NCBI RefSeq assembly: GCF_014699005.1
Contig: NZ_JACWZY010000010.1
Span: 1 to 64,000, forward strand
Reading direction: 5' to 3'
Length of the DNA stretch: 64,000 nucleotides
Source: Spirosoma profusum
Lineage (GTDB): Bacteria > Bacteroidota > Bacteroidia > Cytophagales > Spirosomataceae
Under the pieces are notes generated by a model that did no database searches, had not been told where the DNA came from, and worked only from the letters and a program-made list of their open reading frames with translations. Both the position numbers and the translations under genes were made by a program. Shown here piece by piece: positions 50,596 through 59,542 of this stretch (position 1 is its first letter; every line of letters starts with the position of its first letter).

Positions 50596-52368
50596 ATGCA
50601 ACTTCTTTACAGCTACTTACGGCGCTATTGGGGCCTGTTAGCCCTCGCCCTGCTGCTAGCCGCCGTCAACCAGATTTTCTCCCTCCTCGACCCCTACATT
50701 TTTCGTAAAATTATCGACCAATACGTAGTGAAACCCGATGGTTCGCTACGTCCGCTGAGCTTCTGGGCTTTTCTGCAAAATGGTGCAGGTCTGCTGATTT
50801 TGCAGGCACTTGGCGTGGCGATGGTGAGCCGAATCGCCAAAAATTTTCAGGATTACTACGTCAATGTGATTACCCAGCGGCTGGGCGCTCAACTCTACAC
50901 CGACGGCCTTCGTCACTCGCTCGACCTTCCGTATCAGGTGTTTGAAGACCAGCGTTCGGGCGAAACGTTGGGAAAACTACAGAAGGTACGTACCGACGTA
51001 GAGAAATTAATCCAGTCGTTTGTCAACGTATTGTTTACGTCGGTGGTCGGTATTGTGTTTGTGATGTGGTATGCCGCTACGGTCTATTGGCCCATCGCTC
51101 CGGCTTATTTTCTAACCATTCCGCTACTGGGTTTTGTCAGCTCGCTGCTCAGTAAAAAAATTAAGACCGTTCAGAAAACCATCGTCGCCGAAACTACTGC
51201 GCTGGCGGGTTCTACGACCGAAAGTCTACGTAATATTGAGCTGGTGAAAAGTCTCGGACTGGCTCAACAGGAAACAGAACGACTAAATGCTACAACTGAG
51301 AAAATTCTGAAGCTCGAACTCAAGAAAGTCCGTTACATCCGGTCGTTGTCGTTTGTACAGGGTACGTTTGTGAATCTGCTACGTAACGCTATCATGCTGT
51401 TGATGCTGTTTCTGGTGGTACGAGAACAGATAACGGTGGGCGAATTTTTCTCGCTCTTTATTTATTCGTTTGCCATTTTCGGGCCGCTTCAGGAACTAGG
51501 TAACATCATCAATATATATCGGGAAACGGAAGCGTCACTGGCGAATTTCCAGCAGATTCTGAACACCCCCCGCGATGTAAAACCGGCCCAGCCGCAATCT
51601 GTTGCTACGTTGAAAACGCTGGCTTTCGACGATGTTCATTTCAAACATCTCACTGCCGAAAAACCCGCCCTCGACGGTATTTCATTCGATGCACAGGTTG
51701 GCGAAACCATTGCGTTTGTCGGCCCTAGTGGATCAGGGAAAACGACGCTGGTGAAGTTACTCGTTGGCTTATATAAACCTCTAAGTGGCCAGATTTTGTA
51801 CAATAGCATTCCTGGCTCAGATGTAAACCTGGATGAACTGCGTGAACAAATCGGTTTCGTAACGCAGGATACTCAGCTTTTTGCTGGAACGATTCGGGAA
51901 AACCTGCGTTTCGTGGCTCCTGACGCCACCGATGAAGAATGTCTGAGAGCCCTGCATCAGGCTGCGGCTGATACGTTACTGAGACGTGCTCCACAGGGAC
52001 TCGATACGGTCATTGGCGAAGGTGGCGTAAAAGTGTCTGGTGGTGAAAAACAGCGACTCAGTATTGCCAGAGCCCTTCTCCGCAAACCGGCCTTGCTGGT
52101 GTTTGATGAAGCCACGTCGGCGCTGGATTCCCTTACCGAAGAGGAGATTGGACGTACTGTTCGCCAGTTATCGGGCTCACGTCAGCACATCACCATTCTG
52201 ATTGCCCACCGACTAAGCACTATCCTCCACGCCGACCGGATTTTCGTGCTGGAGCAGGGTCAGGTTGTCGAACAGGGCCGTCATGAGGAATTACTCGACC
52301 AGAAAGGGCTCTACTACGCTATGTGGCGTCAGCAAATCGGCGAACGTAAAGAATTGGCAGTGGTTTAA
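50596..52368 (+). CDS. ABC exporter, fused membrane and ATPase domains
   Basis: From the ATG at 50596 (MQLLYSYLRRYWG) it has 590 residues. Six transmembrane helices cover about 1-310, and the nucleotide-binding domain about 340-580 with Walker A GPSGSGKTT (376-384), Q-loop FVTQDTQ, signature VSGGEKQRL (480-488), Walker B LLVFDEATS, and the H-loop in LIAHRLSTIL. This is the homodimeric type of MsbA and multidrug exporters. The substrate is unknown. An upstream in-frame ATG at 50389 would overlap the divergent gene and is rejected. A single gene. Confidence 0.93.
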   Translation: MQLLYSYLRRYWGLLALALLLAAVNQIFSLLDPYIFRKIIDQYVVKPDGSLRPLSFWAFLQNGAGLLILQALGVAMVSRIAKNFQDYYVNVITQRLGAQLYTDGLRHSLDLPYQVFEDQRSGETLGKLQKVRTDVEKLIQSFVNVLFTSVVGIVFVMWYAATVYWPIAPAYFLTIPLLGFVSSLLSKKIKTVQKTIVAETTALAGSTTESLRNIELVKSLGLAQQETERLNATTEKILKLELKKVRYIRSLSFVQGTFVNLLRNAIMLLMLFLVVREQITVGEFFSLFIYSFAIFGPLQELGNIINIYRETEASLANFQQILNTPRDVKPAQPQSVATLKTLAFDDVHFKHLTAEKPALDGISFDAQVGETIAFVGPSGSGKTTLVKLLVGLYKPLSGQILYNSIPGSDVNLDELREQIGFVTQDTQLFAGTIRENLRFVAPDATDEECLRALHQAAADTLLRRAPQGLDTVIGEGGVKVSGGEKQRLSIARALLRKPALLVFDEATSALDSLTEEEIGRTVRQLSGSRQHITILIAHRLSTILHADRIFVLEQGQVVEQGRHEELLDQKGLYYAMWRQQIGERKELAVV

Positions 52369-52510
52369 ATAGTGTAGCAAGTAAAAAGAAGGTAGCTACG
52401 CTGTTAATACAGTAGGAGTAGCAGTTATATGATTCCATAATTCCTCCATAGGTGCCATTTCACAAAGCGCAAATGATAGCTGCCCATTAAATAAAGCGTA
52501 TCTTTACTGC

Positions 52511-52690
52511 ATGAGCGAACTAACGTATACATCTATTCCTGATACATCAGATAACAACTACTGGGAATCCAGGACCACCGACCGCAGCACAACCTTTATT
52601 CCAAAGGATAAAGAACTACATCAGGAGCTAAAGCGCAAGGCTTGGGCTGTTATTCAGGCATCGCTGACCAAGAGGAATAGAAAAGGTTAA
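52511..52690 (+). CDS. Possible small protein, 59 residues
   Basis: An ATG at 52511 opens a frame of 59 codons ending in TAA at 52688-52690. The product starts MSELTYTSIPDTSDNNYWE and ends in a basic stretch (ELKRKAWAVIQASLTKRNRK). It is hydrophilic, with no signal peptide or membrane segment. A terminator follows 170 bases later. It could be a real small gene, or the tail of a decayed one; no family is recognised. Confidence 0.4.
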   Translation: MSELTYTSIPDTSDNNYWESRTTDRSTTFIPKDKELHQELKRKAWAVIQASLTKRNRKG

Positions 52691-52857
52691 TAATACCAGG
52701 CCGTCACAAGGGAGTGATGGAATCATCTTATACAGTACTCATTGAGCGCAATACAGCCCCATAACGCCATGGTTTGCCAAAATCAATGGTCTATTAATTG
52801 CATGTATGGGTGTCAAAAATAGTTAACTTCCTACCAGTGTTGTTCTGGCAATGATTT

Positions 52858-52887
52858 AAGCCCCTTTCATCCGATTGGGGCTTTTTT
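52858..52887 (+). terminator. Rho-independent terminator
   Basis: AAGCCCC pairs with GGGGCTT around 12 bases and is followed by a T run (CTTTTTTG). It would end transcription from the plus strand, perhaps of the small gene at 52511. Confidence 0.8.
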
Positions 52888-52990
52888 GATACACGCTACT
52901 TGCACCAGTTAGTTAAACGAATGGTCAGTAAACTGATTATCAGCCAGATTCAACATTAAGATTGATTATGCTTTTAGTAGCGAACATATG

Positions 52991-53036
52991 TTTTCATCCT
53001 TTGTACCCGCCCCAGCAGCCCGGTCAGGATGATAAA
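52991..53036. repeat. Family A remnant with 16-bp word
   Basis: TTTTCATCCT and AGGATGATAAAA are the decayed outer arms. CGCCCCAGCAGCCCGG at 53008-53023 matches the 16-bp word in 13 positions and is joined directly to TCAGGATG, the same junction as in the copy at 19101. Confidence 0.65.
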
Positions 53037-53140
53037 ATAGCCCAAATCAACCATCCGTTATTCACGTTAATCATACGCCTGAACTCTCAAATCTGATTTC
53101 CATGTGAAAGTCCTACACATAAAAACTTTTTCTCAAAATA

Positions 53141-53174
53141 TTTGGTTGATATATCAACTAAGCAATACATTTGC
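53141..53174 (+). promoter_or_regulatory. marR promoter with overlapping MarR operator
   Basis: TTTG (53141-53144) and TACATTTG (53167-53174) match the Bacteroidota -33 and -7 elements. Between them lies the perfect palindrome GTTGATATATCAAC (53145-53158), a classical MarR-type site, so a bound repressor would block the polymerase. The -7 element lies so close to the ATG at 53178 that the message would be nearly leaderless. Confidence 0.75.
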
Positions 53175-53177
53175 ACC

Positions 53178-53654
53178 ATGATTACGGACAAAGAAACAGA
53201 GCTGCGTGGAAAAATTTCGGAACGGATGGGCAAGTTGTCCATTTTTACGATCAACCACGTTGGCCATCTGATGGGTAAAAAGGCGAATCGCGAATTGATT
53301 CGGTCTGGCTTTAAACTTCAGATTGAGCAGTTACCGATTCTGTTTACGGTTTACTTTTCGGGCACCGATTTACCGTCACAGCAGGAAATTGCAAACCTCA
53401 TCCAGAAAGACAAATCGGGCATACAGCGCTCTATACGCACGTTAGAACGGGATGGCTACCTACGTATCGTTGCGGATGAGATCGACCGACGCAAGAATCT
53501 GATTCAGCTTACACCTGCTGGCAAAATGGTAGTTGAGAAAATCATTGAAGAAGCCGAAAAGATCGATAAGCAGGTAACTGATCAACTGAGCGCCGAAGAA
53601 CTGCATACATTCATGACAACACTACGTAAAATTTCATCGCTACTGGGTGAGTAG
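53178..53654 (+). CDS. MarR-family transcriptional repressor
   Basis: This 158-residue winged-helix regulator has the recognition region LPSQQEIANLIQKDKSGIQRSIRTLERDGYLRIVADEIDRRKNLIQLT, with the conserved Asp-x-Arg of the MarR wing. Helices at both ends form the dimer. It probably represses itself and the following efflux operon: similar palindromes lie in its own promoter (53145) and before the next gene (53672). The ATG at 53178 is used because the frame only extends upstream to a TTG inside the operator. Confidence 0.93.
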   Translation: MITDKETELRGKISERMGKLSIFTINHVGHLMGKKANRELIRSGFKLQIEQLPILFTVYFSGTDLPSQQEIANLIQKDKSGIQRSIRTLERDGYLRIVADEIDRRKNLIQLTPAGKMVVEKIIEEAEKIDKQVTDQLSAEELHTFMTTLRKISSLLGE

Positions 53655-53671
53655 CATTTTTTTAACTAATT

Positions 53672-53702
53672 AGTTGATATATCTACAGTAGACACATCAA
53701 CT
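53672..53702 (+). promoter_or_regulatory. Second MarR operator, before the efflux genes
   Basis: AGTTGATATATCTAC and GTAGACACATCAACT form a dyad of two 15-base arms with two mismatches and a 1-base centre. The left arm contains TTGATATATC, as in the operator at 53145. It lies 12 bases before the ATG of the outer-membrane factor gene. Confidence 0.75.
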
Positions 53703-53713
53703 TTATTTCACTT

Positions 53714-55045
53714 ATGAAACATAAAATTGCACTGGGTTTATTTTTGATACTGGCTCAAAGCAGCTGGGCCCAGTCGACAAACGGCTTTCGATTAAAGGAT
53801 TGCATCGATTACGGCCTCCAGCATTTTGGAACGGTACGTATCGCGCAGTATCAGGTTCAAAATGCGAACGAGCAGGCTCGTCAGGCTTTGGGACAGTACC
53901 TGCCCCAGGTTTCGGGAACGGGAACCGCGACCGATAATTTAAAGCTTCAACAGAGCATTATTCCGGCTGGGTTGTTCAGTCCAGAACCACGGGTACTGAT
54001 TATCGGGCAGAAATATCAGATAAACGTAGCAGCACAGGCTAGTCAAACCATTTATGACCGGTCGCTGCTGCTGGGGCTTAAAGCGGCTAAACCGAATCAG
54101 CAACTCGCGGAACTGAATACCCGCCAGACCCGCGAAGATATTATTTACAATATCGCCAGCAATTATTACCAGGTTTTCATTACCCAACAGCAAATTGCTC
54201 TCCTACGCGACAACCTTCAGCGGACGCAGCAGGTACTGAATATCCTGAAGTTGCAGCGGGACAATGGCGTCATTCAACCGGTCGATTATACCCGTACGGA
54301 AGTCAATTACAACAGTACACAGTCACAACTCACGTTGGCCGAGAATGACTATAATCTGGCGCTGAACCGACTCAAATATCAGATGGGTTTGTCGCAGGAA
54401 GAAAATCTGGTTTTATCGGATTCCGCACTGGTCAAGCAGCTTCCTACAATTGAACAAGCTTCGTTCGATGCTCAAAATCTGGTTTCGTTCCAGCAAGCCG
54501 CTACGAATTTGGACCTACAACGCCTGCAACTGAAGCGGATTCAGGCCGGTTACCTGCCAACGGTAAGTCTCACAGCCAACTATGGAACGCTCAATCTGGG
54601 CGCTCAGGAACTGAATCAGGTGTTCGACCGATTTGCTGGTTTTGGTAGCATTGGTTTGCGTTTCAACATACCAATTTTCGATGGTCTGCAACGCGACGCG
54701 CAGATAAAACAGCAACGGCTCACCGTACTGACGCAGGAAGAACAACAGCGCCTGAACGTAGCAGCTTACCGGCTTCAGTTCAATAACGCCCAGTCGCAAA
54801 TTCAGAAAGTACAAACGAACGTAGTAAACGGCGACCGAAACGTTAAGCTGGCTCAGGAGGTTTATAACATTACTACACTGCAATATAAACAGGGTGTTAA
54901 ATCGCTGACCGATCTGGTCAACGCCGATACGTCGTACCGCCAATCCCAATCCGATTACATCAATTCCCTCATTAATCTGTATCAGGCCCGCCTTGATCTG
55001 GAACAATCGAAGGGAACACTACTTACATTCTATAATCAACTTTAA
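53714..55045 (+). CDS. TolC-family outer-membrane factor of a drug efflux system
   Basis: This 443-residue protein has a signal peptide (to about residue 19) and two TolC-type domains with long helices; marks are LKDCIDYGLQHFGTVRIAQ at the start, YQVFITQQQIALLRDNLQRT, and IPIFDGLQRDAQIKQQRL in the second half. It would form the outer channel with the adaptor and pump encoded next. Its TAA is directly followed by an exact 16-bp word. TACGT words are sparser here than in the next two genes. Confidence 0.92.
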   Translation: MKHKIALGLFLILAQSSWAQSTNGFRLKDCIDYGLQHFGTVRIAQYQVQNANEQARQALGQYLPQVSGTGTATDNLKLQQSIIPAGLFSPEPRVLIIGQKYQINVAAQASQTIYDRSLLLGLKAAKPNQQLAELNTRQTREDIIYNIASNYYQVFITQQQIALLRDNLQRTQQVLNILKLQRDNGVIQPVDYTRTEVNYNSTQSQLTLAENDYNLALNRLKYQMGLSQEENLVLSDSALVKQLPTIEQASFDAQNLVSFQQAATNLDLQRLQLKRIQAGYLPTVSLTANYGTLNLGAQELNQVFDRFAGFGSIGLRFNIPIFDGLQRDAQIKQQRLTVLTQEEQQRLNVAAYRLQFNNAQSQIQKVQTNVVNGDRNVKLAQEVYNITTLQYKQGVKSLTDLVNADTSYRQSQSDYINSLINLYQARLDLEQSKGTLLTFYNQL

Positions 55046-55061
55046 CCGGGCCGCCGGAGCG
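55046..55061 (-). repeat. Exact 16-bp word directly after a stop codon
   Basis: CCGGGCCGCCGGAGCG, the exact inverse of CGCTCCGGCGGCCCGG, begins with the first base after the TAA of the outer-membrane factor gene and lies within the 45-bp gap before the adaptor gene. No palindrome arms surround it. Confidence 0.85.
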
Positions 55062-55090
55062 GTCGCTAGCAGGCTATACAACTGAAAGCC

Positions 55091-56146
55091 ATGAAAAAGA
55101 CAACACTTATTATCCTTACGTCCGCTGTGGCCATCATTGCACTGATTGGCTTCCGGCTGGTGTCGAATAAAGAAAAGATTGATGCCCAGAAAAAGCCGGT
55201 CGTCAACACCAACGTAGCAATTCCGGTAACGACCATACAGGTCGAAGAAACCGCTGTGAGTCAGCAGCTTGTCAAAACGGGCAATCTGATTCCGTTCCGT
55301 GAAGCCAATATTACGGCAACTACGGCCGGCAAGGTGACGAAGGTCAATTTTAACCTGGGTACGTCGGTTCGTCAGGGTCAGACGCTGGTTGAACTGGATA
55401 ATCACCTGAAAGAACTTTCGCTACAGGCTATGCAACTGAACATTGATAAGCTGAAGAAAGACGTAACGCGCTACAACACGTTGCTGGCGGGAAACGCTAC
55501 CACGGAGATCCAGGTCAACGAAACGAAGTACAACTACGAAAACGCTGTTAATCAGGCCGAACAGATTCAGAAGCAGATTCAGGATGCGAACGTAAAAGCA
55601 CCGATCGGCGGGCAAATAGTTCAGAAAGCCATCGAACCGGGCGTGTACATTACGGTCGGTAGTACGTTAGGCAAAGTGCTGGACGTATCACGGCTGAAAG
55701 TGAACGTACTGGTCAACGAAAGCGATGTGTATCAGCTACGTAACGGACAATCGGTACGGGTTATGGCGGACGTATTTCCAGGACGGGCGATCAATGGGCA
55801 GATTTCGTATATCGCCCCACAAGGTACCGACGAGCACAATTACCCGGTTGAAATTACCATCAACAATGGCAGTGGTCTGAAAGCCGGTACGTTCGTAAAC
55901 GTCGATTTCTCGCAGAAATCGAACCAGAAAACGTTGCAGATTCCACGTATCGCGCTGGTCGAAAGTATCAAAAATCCGTATGTCTACGTAGTAGAAAACA
56001 ACGTAGTACATCAACGTAAACTCTCGGTCGGCCGCGATTTTGGCGATACCATCGAAGTAATAGGCGGTTTATCGGCTGGCGACGTAGTAGTTACGACCGG
56101 CCAACTGAACCTCAGCGAAGGCAAACCTGTGCAAATCACAAAATAA
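55091..56146 (+). CDS. RND efflux periplasmic adaptor (HlyD/AcrA family)
   Basis: This 351-residue protein has an N-terminal membrane anchor (TLIILTSAVAIIALIGFRLV) and the two lipoyl halves ANITATTAGKVTKVNFNLGTSVRQGQTLVELDN and VKAPIGGQIVQKAIEPGVYITVGSTLG around a helical hairpin. The beta-barrel (SRLKVNVLVNESDVYQLRNGQSVRV) and membrane-proximal domains (IPRIALVESIKNPYVYVV, QRKLSVGRDFGDTIEV) follow. It is the middle gene of the marR efflux operon. The TAA is the beginning of a family B palindrome. Confidence 0.93.
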   Translation: MKKTTLIILTSAVAIIALIGFRLVSNKEKIDAQKKPVVNTNVAIPVTTIQVEETAVSQQLVKTGNLIPFREANITATTAGKVTKVNFNLGTSVRQGQTLVELDNHLKELSLQAMQLNIDKLKKDVTRYNTLLAGNATTEIQVNETKYNYENAVNQAEQIQKQIQDANVKAPIGGQIVQKAIEPGVYITVGSTLGKVLDVSRLKVNVLVNESDVYQLRNGQSVRVMADVFPGRAINGQISYIAPQGTDEHNYPVEITINNGSGLKAGTFVNVDFSQKSNQKTLQIPRIALVESIKNPYVYVVENNVVHQRKLSVGRDFGDTIEVIGGLSAGDVVVTTGQLNLSEGKPVQITK

Positions 56147-56228
56147 AGAGTGAAAGAGCGAAAGAATGAAAGAGCGAATATCTCGCGTCAGCCATTCACT
56201 CTTTCGCTCATTCACTCTTTCACTCATT
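56145..56228. repeat. Family B palindrome inside the efflux operon
   Basis: Octamers starting AAAGAGTGAAAGAGCGAAAG run from the adaptor stop codon, and inverse octamers (CTTTCGCTCATTCACTCTTT) return, ending seven bases before the pump ATG. It stands at the same place, adaptor to pump, as the repeat in the czc-like operon. Confidence 0.85.
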
Positions 56229-56234
56229 AAAGTC

Positions 56235-59200
56235 ATGTCAATAACCGAAATAGCCATTAAACGGCCGTTACTGGTAACGACCATATTTACCGTACTGATT
56301 TTGTTCGGTGTGCTCAGCTACCAGCAATTATCGTACAACCTGTTGCCAAAATTTGAAGCCAACGTCATCAGCGTTGCCACTACGTATCGGGGCGCGTCGG
56401 CCGACGAGGTTGAAACTAACGTAACGAAACGTATCGAGGACGCACTGTCGTCGCTGGAAGGCCTCGACCGGATGACGGCAACCTCACGAGAAGGAGCCTC
56501 TATCGTGATTATTCAATTGAAAAATGGGGTCGACGTAACGCTGGCACAACAGGACGCGCAACGCAAACTCGAGCAGATTATCAACCTCTTGCCCGATGAT
56601 GTTGACCGTCCGATTCTTAACAAGTTTTCGACGGATGAACTGCCGGTGCTACGTATGGGCGTAACGGCGAACCTATCGCCGACCAAACTCTATGATCTGA
56701 TTGATGATGATCTGAAACCGCAGCTTTCGAACGTAGCGGGCGTTGGTCAGGTAAACGTAATTGGCGGCAGCGAACGTCAGATTCAGGTAAATGTCAACAC
56801 CGAAAAACTACGTGGTTACGGCATTTCGGTTGGTCAGGTAGCGCAGGCTATCAATGCGGCTAACACTAGTTATCCGGCTGGTCAGGTAGAAACGCGGGAA
56901 TCGCAGTATTCCATCCGATTTGATGCGTCGGTCGAAACGACCAATCGGTTACGTAGTCTGGTAATCGCCCGTCGGACAGACGGTAGCCAGGTACTACTGA
57001 AAGACGTAGCGGAAGTGGTCGATGCCACGGCGAAACCAACGGCCATCAACCACATCAACGCGCTGCCTTCCATTGGTGTACAGATCCAGAAACAGTCCGA
57101 CGCCAACGCCGTATCGGTGAGTGAACTGGTCCGGGCACGTATCGCTACGCTAGAAAAACAGCATAGTGATGTCAAACTCAAATTCAACATTGCTGCCGAT
57201 CAGTCGACCTATACGCTGGCTTCGGCACACGCGGTTGTTGACGATTTGTTTCTGGCCGTACTGATTGTGTCGGTGGTGATGCTGCTGTTTTTGCACAGCT
57301 TCCGCTCATCGCTGTTCGTGCTGGTGGCGCTGCCATCGTCTATGATTCCAACGTTTGTCTTGATGTACGTATCGGGTTTCTCGCTGAACCTGATGACGTT
57401 GATGGCGCTTTCCTTAGTAGTTGGGATTCTGGTCGATGACTCGATTGTGGTATTGGAAAACATCAACCGCCACCTCGAAATGGGGAAAGATCGCGTCAAG
57501 GCTTCGCTGGATGGACGTAGTGAAATTGGCTTTACGGCGCTGGCCATTACGTTGGTCGACGTAGTGGTATTCGTACCGCTTGCCATGACCGGCGGCCTGA
57601 TTGGGAACATCCTGCGCGAATTCTCGCTGGTGGTTGTGTTCTCTACGTTAATGAGTCTGGTTGTATCCTTTACGCTGACGCCTTTGCTGGTATCTCGCTT
57701 CGGCAAGCAGGAACCGCTGAATCCCAACTCGTTATGGGGCCGGCTGAATCTGGGTTTCGAGCGGATACTGGATCGTATTACAGCGGCTTACGGCCAAATT
57801 CTGGAAAGTGTACTGGGGCATAAACGCTGGATTTTCCTGGCTGTACTTGCTTTATTGATCGGCTCGATTGCTTTAGTACCGACCGGATTTATCGGTGCGG
57901 CTTTCATGCCGCAAAGCGATCAGGGCGAGATGAGTGTGCAATTGGAACTGGCTCCTACGGCATCTATTTACCAGTCTAATGCTGTTTCGCAACGGGCTGA
58001 GCAGATCATCATGAAACACCCGGAAGTAGCGAACGTGTTCACCAACGTTGGCTACACCAGCAGTGGTATCGCTACGTCGTCGAACAGCAACATTGTTGAT
58101 TTGAACGTAAAGCTGGTTGATAAGAAGGAACGTAGCGTTTCGACAGAAGATTTTGGTCAGCTCCTGAAACGCGACGTGGGTCAGATTCCAGGCGTGAAAG
58201 TAACGGTTAGTCCGGTTGGGATTGTGGGTGCCTCGCAGGCTCCGATCCAGATTGCCGTAAAAGGGACCAATATGACGACCATTCGTCAGGCGGCTAATCA
58301 GATTAAAGATGTCGTTACGTCGGTTCCGGGCACGCAGGACGTTAAGTTTTCGGTAAAGGATCCGAAACCCGAAGTCACCGTGAGCCTTGACCGCGAAAAA
58401 ATGGCGCAGTTGGGCATCAGTGCATCTGACGTAGGGATTGCGTTACAGAATGCCTTTCGGGGAAATGATTTGTCGAAGTTCAAACAGAACGGTAACGAAT
58501 ACGATATTCTGGTAAGCCTTGACCAATTCGACCGCACAAACCCGCAGGATGTCAGCAGGTTAACGTTCGTTAACAATCAGGGTCAAACGTTCGAACTGTC
58601 GCAGTTTGCCAAAGTTCAGGAACAAACCGGCGAAAGTGTGCTGGAACGTATCGACCGTCTTTCGTCAATTACGATTAACTCGCAGGTTATTGGTCGCCCG
58701 GTCGGTACGGTTGGTGGTGATATTCAGGCGAAAGTGGCGCAACTTAAACTGCCGGAAGGCATTTCAGTTCAGTATTTAGGCCAGTTGCAACAGCAATCCG
58801 ATGCCTTCGGGAGTCTGGGTCTGGCACTGGGTATCGCTATTCTGCTGGTGTATTTCATCATGGTGGCGCTCTACGAAAGTGTCGTTTACCCATTCGTGGT
58901 ACTATTCTCGATTCCAGTAGCCTTGATTGGTGCCTTGCTGGCGCTGGCGCTGACGATGCAAAGCCTGACGGTATTCTCGATTGTGGGTATGATTATGCTA
59001 TTGGGTCTGGTAGCTAAAAACGCCATCCTGATTGTCGACTTCGCCAATCAGCTCAAAGCCGAAGGTCACGACGTTGTTCACGCCCTGATCGAAGCTGGTA
59101 AAGAACGGTTACGCCCCATTCTGATGACAACGCTGGCGATGGTGTTCGGGATGTTGCCGCTTGCGTTAGCCAGCGGTTCCGGTGCCGAAACCAAAAACGG

Positions 59201-59366
59201 CATGGCCTGGGTTATCATTGGCGGGTTGACCTCCTCCCTCCTCCTGACGCTTTTGGTTGTACCTTCTGTGTATCTGGTCATTGACCGAATCATGGCTCGG
59301 TTCACCAAGAAACCAGTAACGCCGAAGAAGCCACAGGAGTTGGAAGTCGCCAAAGCGATTAGCTAA
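56235..59366 (+). CDS. Multidrug RND pump, HAE1 class (AcrB-like)
   Basis: From the ATG at 56235 (MSITEIAIKRPLLV) it has 1043 residues with the 12-helix plan of AcrB. The transmembrane-4 motif is LSLVVGILVDDSIVVLENI, with the Asp-Asp pair for proton relay that marks drug pumps. Other marks are GASADEVETNVTKRIEDALSSLEGL near residue 50, GFIGAAFMPQSDQG at the start of the second half, and GLVAKNAILIVDFANQL. An upstream in-frame ATG at 56166 lies inside the palindrome and is rejected. It is the last gene of the MarR-controlled operon. Confidence 0.94.
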   Translation: MSITEIAIKRPLLVTTIFTVLILFGVLSYQQLSYNLLPKFEANVISVATTYRGASADEVETNVTKRIEDALSSLEGLDRMTATSREGASIVIIQLKNGVDVTLAQQDAQRKLEQIINLLPDDVDRPILNKFSTDELPVLRMGVTANLSPTKLYDLIDDDLKPQLSNVAGVGQVNVIGGSERQIQVNVNTEKLRGYGISVGQVAQAINAANTSYPAGQVETRESQYSIRFDASVETTNRLRSLVIARRTDGSQVLLKDVAEVVDATAKPTAINHINALPSIGVQIQKQSDANAVSVSELVRARIATLEKQHSDVKLKFNIAADQSTYTLASAHAVVDDLFLAVLIVSVVMLLFLHSFRSSLFVLVALPSSMIPTFVLMYVSGFSLNLMTLMALSLVVGILVDDSIVVLENINRHLEMGKDRVKASLDGRSEIGFTALAITLVDVVVFVPLAMTGGLIGNILREFSLVVVFSTLMSLVVSFTLTPLLVSRFGKQEPLNPNSLWGRLNLGFERILDRITAAYGQILESVLGHKRWIFLAVLALLIGSIALVPTGFIGAAFMPQSDQGEMSVQLELAPTASIYQSNAVSQRAEQIIMKHPEVANVFTNVGYTSSGIATSSNSNIVDLNVKLVDKKERSVSTEDFGQLLKRDVGQIPGVKVTVSPVGIVGASQAPIQIAVKGTNMTTIRQAANQIKDVVTSVPGTQDVKFSVKDPKPEVTVSLDREKMAQLGISASDVGIALQNAFRGNDLSKFKQNGNEYDILVSLDQFDRTNPQDVSRLTFVNNQGQTFELSQFAKVQEQTGESVLERIDRLSSITINSQVIGRPVGTVGGDIQAKVAQLKLPEGISVQYLGQLQQQSDAFGSLGLALGIAILLVYFIMVALYESVVYPFVVLFSIPVALIGALLALALTMQSLTVFSIVGMIMLLGLVAKNAILIVDFANQLKAEGHDVVHALIEAGKERLRPILMTTLAMVFGMLPLALASGSGAETKNGMAWVIIGGLTSSLLLTLLVVPSVYLVIDRIMARFTKKPVTPKKPQELEVAKAIS

Positions 59367-59391
59367 CGAAACACGAATTATAGGTAGTTCA

Positions 59392-59484
59392 TTTTTGTCA
59401 TCCTGACGCAGGAAGGATCTCAAGGTTTCCCAGCACTCTATTGAGGAAACTTTAAGATCCTTCCTGCGTCAGGATGACAAAAAA
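59392..59484. repeat. Family A palindrome
   Basis: The arms TTTTTGTCATCCTGACGCAG and inverse, inner part GGAAGGATCT, lie between the convergent RND and DUF1080 genes. This copy has the CATCCTGA variant instead of CATGCTGA, with the matching change in the other arm. Confidence 0.85.
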
Positions 59485-59542
59485 CTTGCAACAAAACTCT
59501 ATTAATCAATTATTTACCCAATCGACTATTCATTACGCAAAA

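Larger units (their letters stand above)
52369..53177. other. Long sparse region between the ABC exporter and the marR gene
   Basis: About 800 bp hold only a possible 59-codon gene (52511-52690), a terminator (52858-52887), a family A remnant with the 16-bp word (52991-53036), and the marR promoter and operator. TACGT words are rare here compared with the neighbouring genes. A part of this region may be remains of a lost gene. Confidence 0.6.

Noticed and set aside
56166..56234. Upstream ATG as the start of the AcrB-like pump
   Set aside because: It lies in the family B palindrome and would add 23 residues of repeat-coded sequence before the canonical MSITEIAIKRP start.
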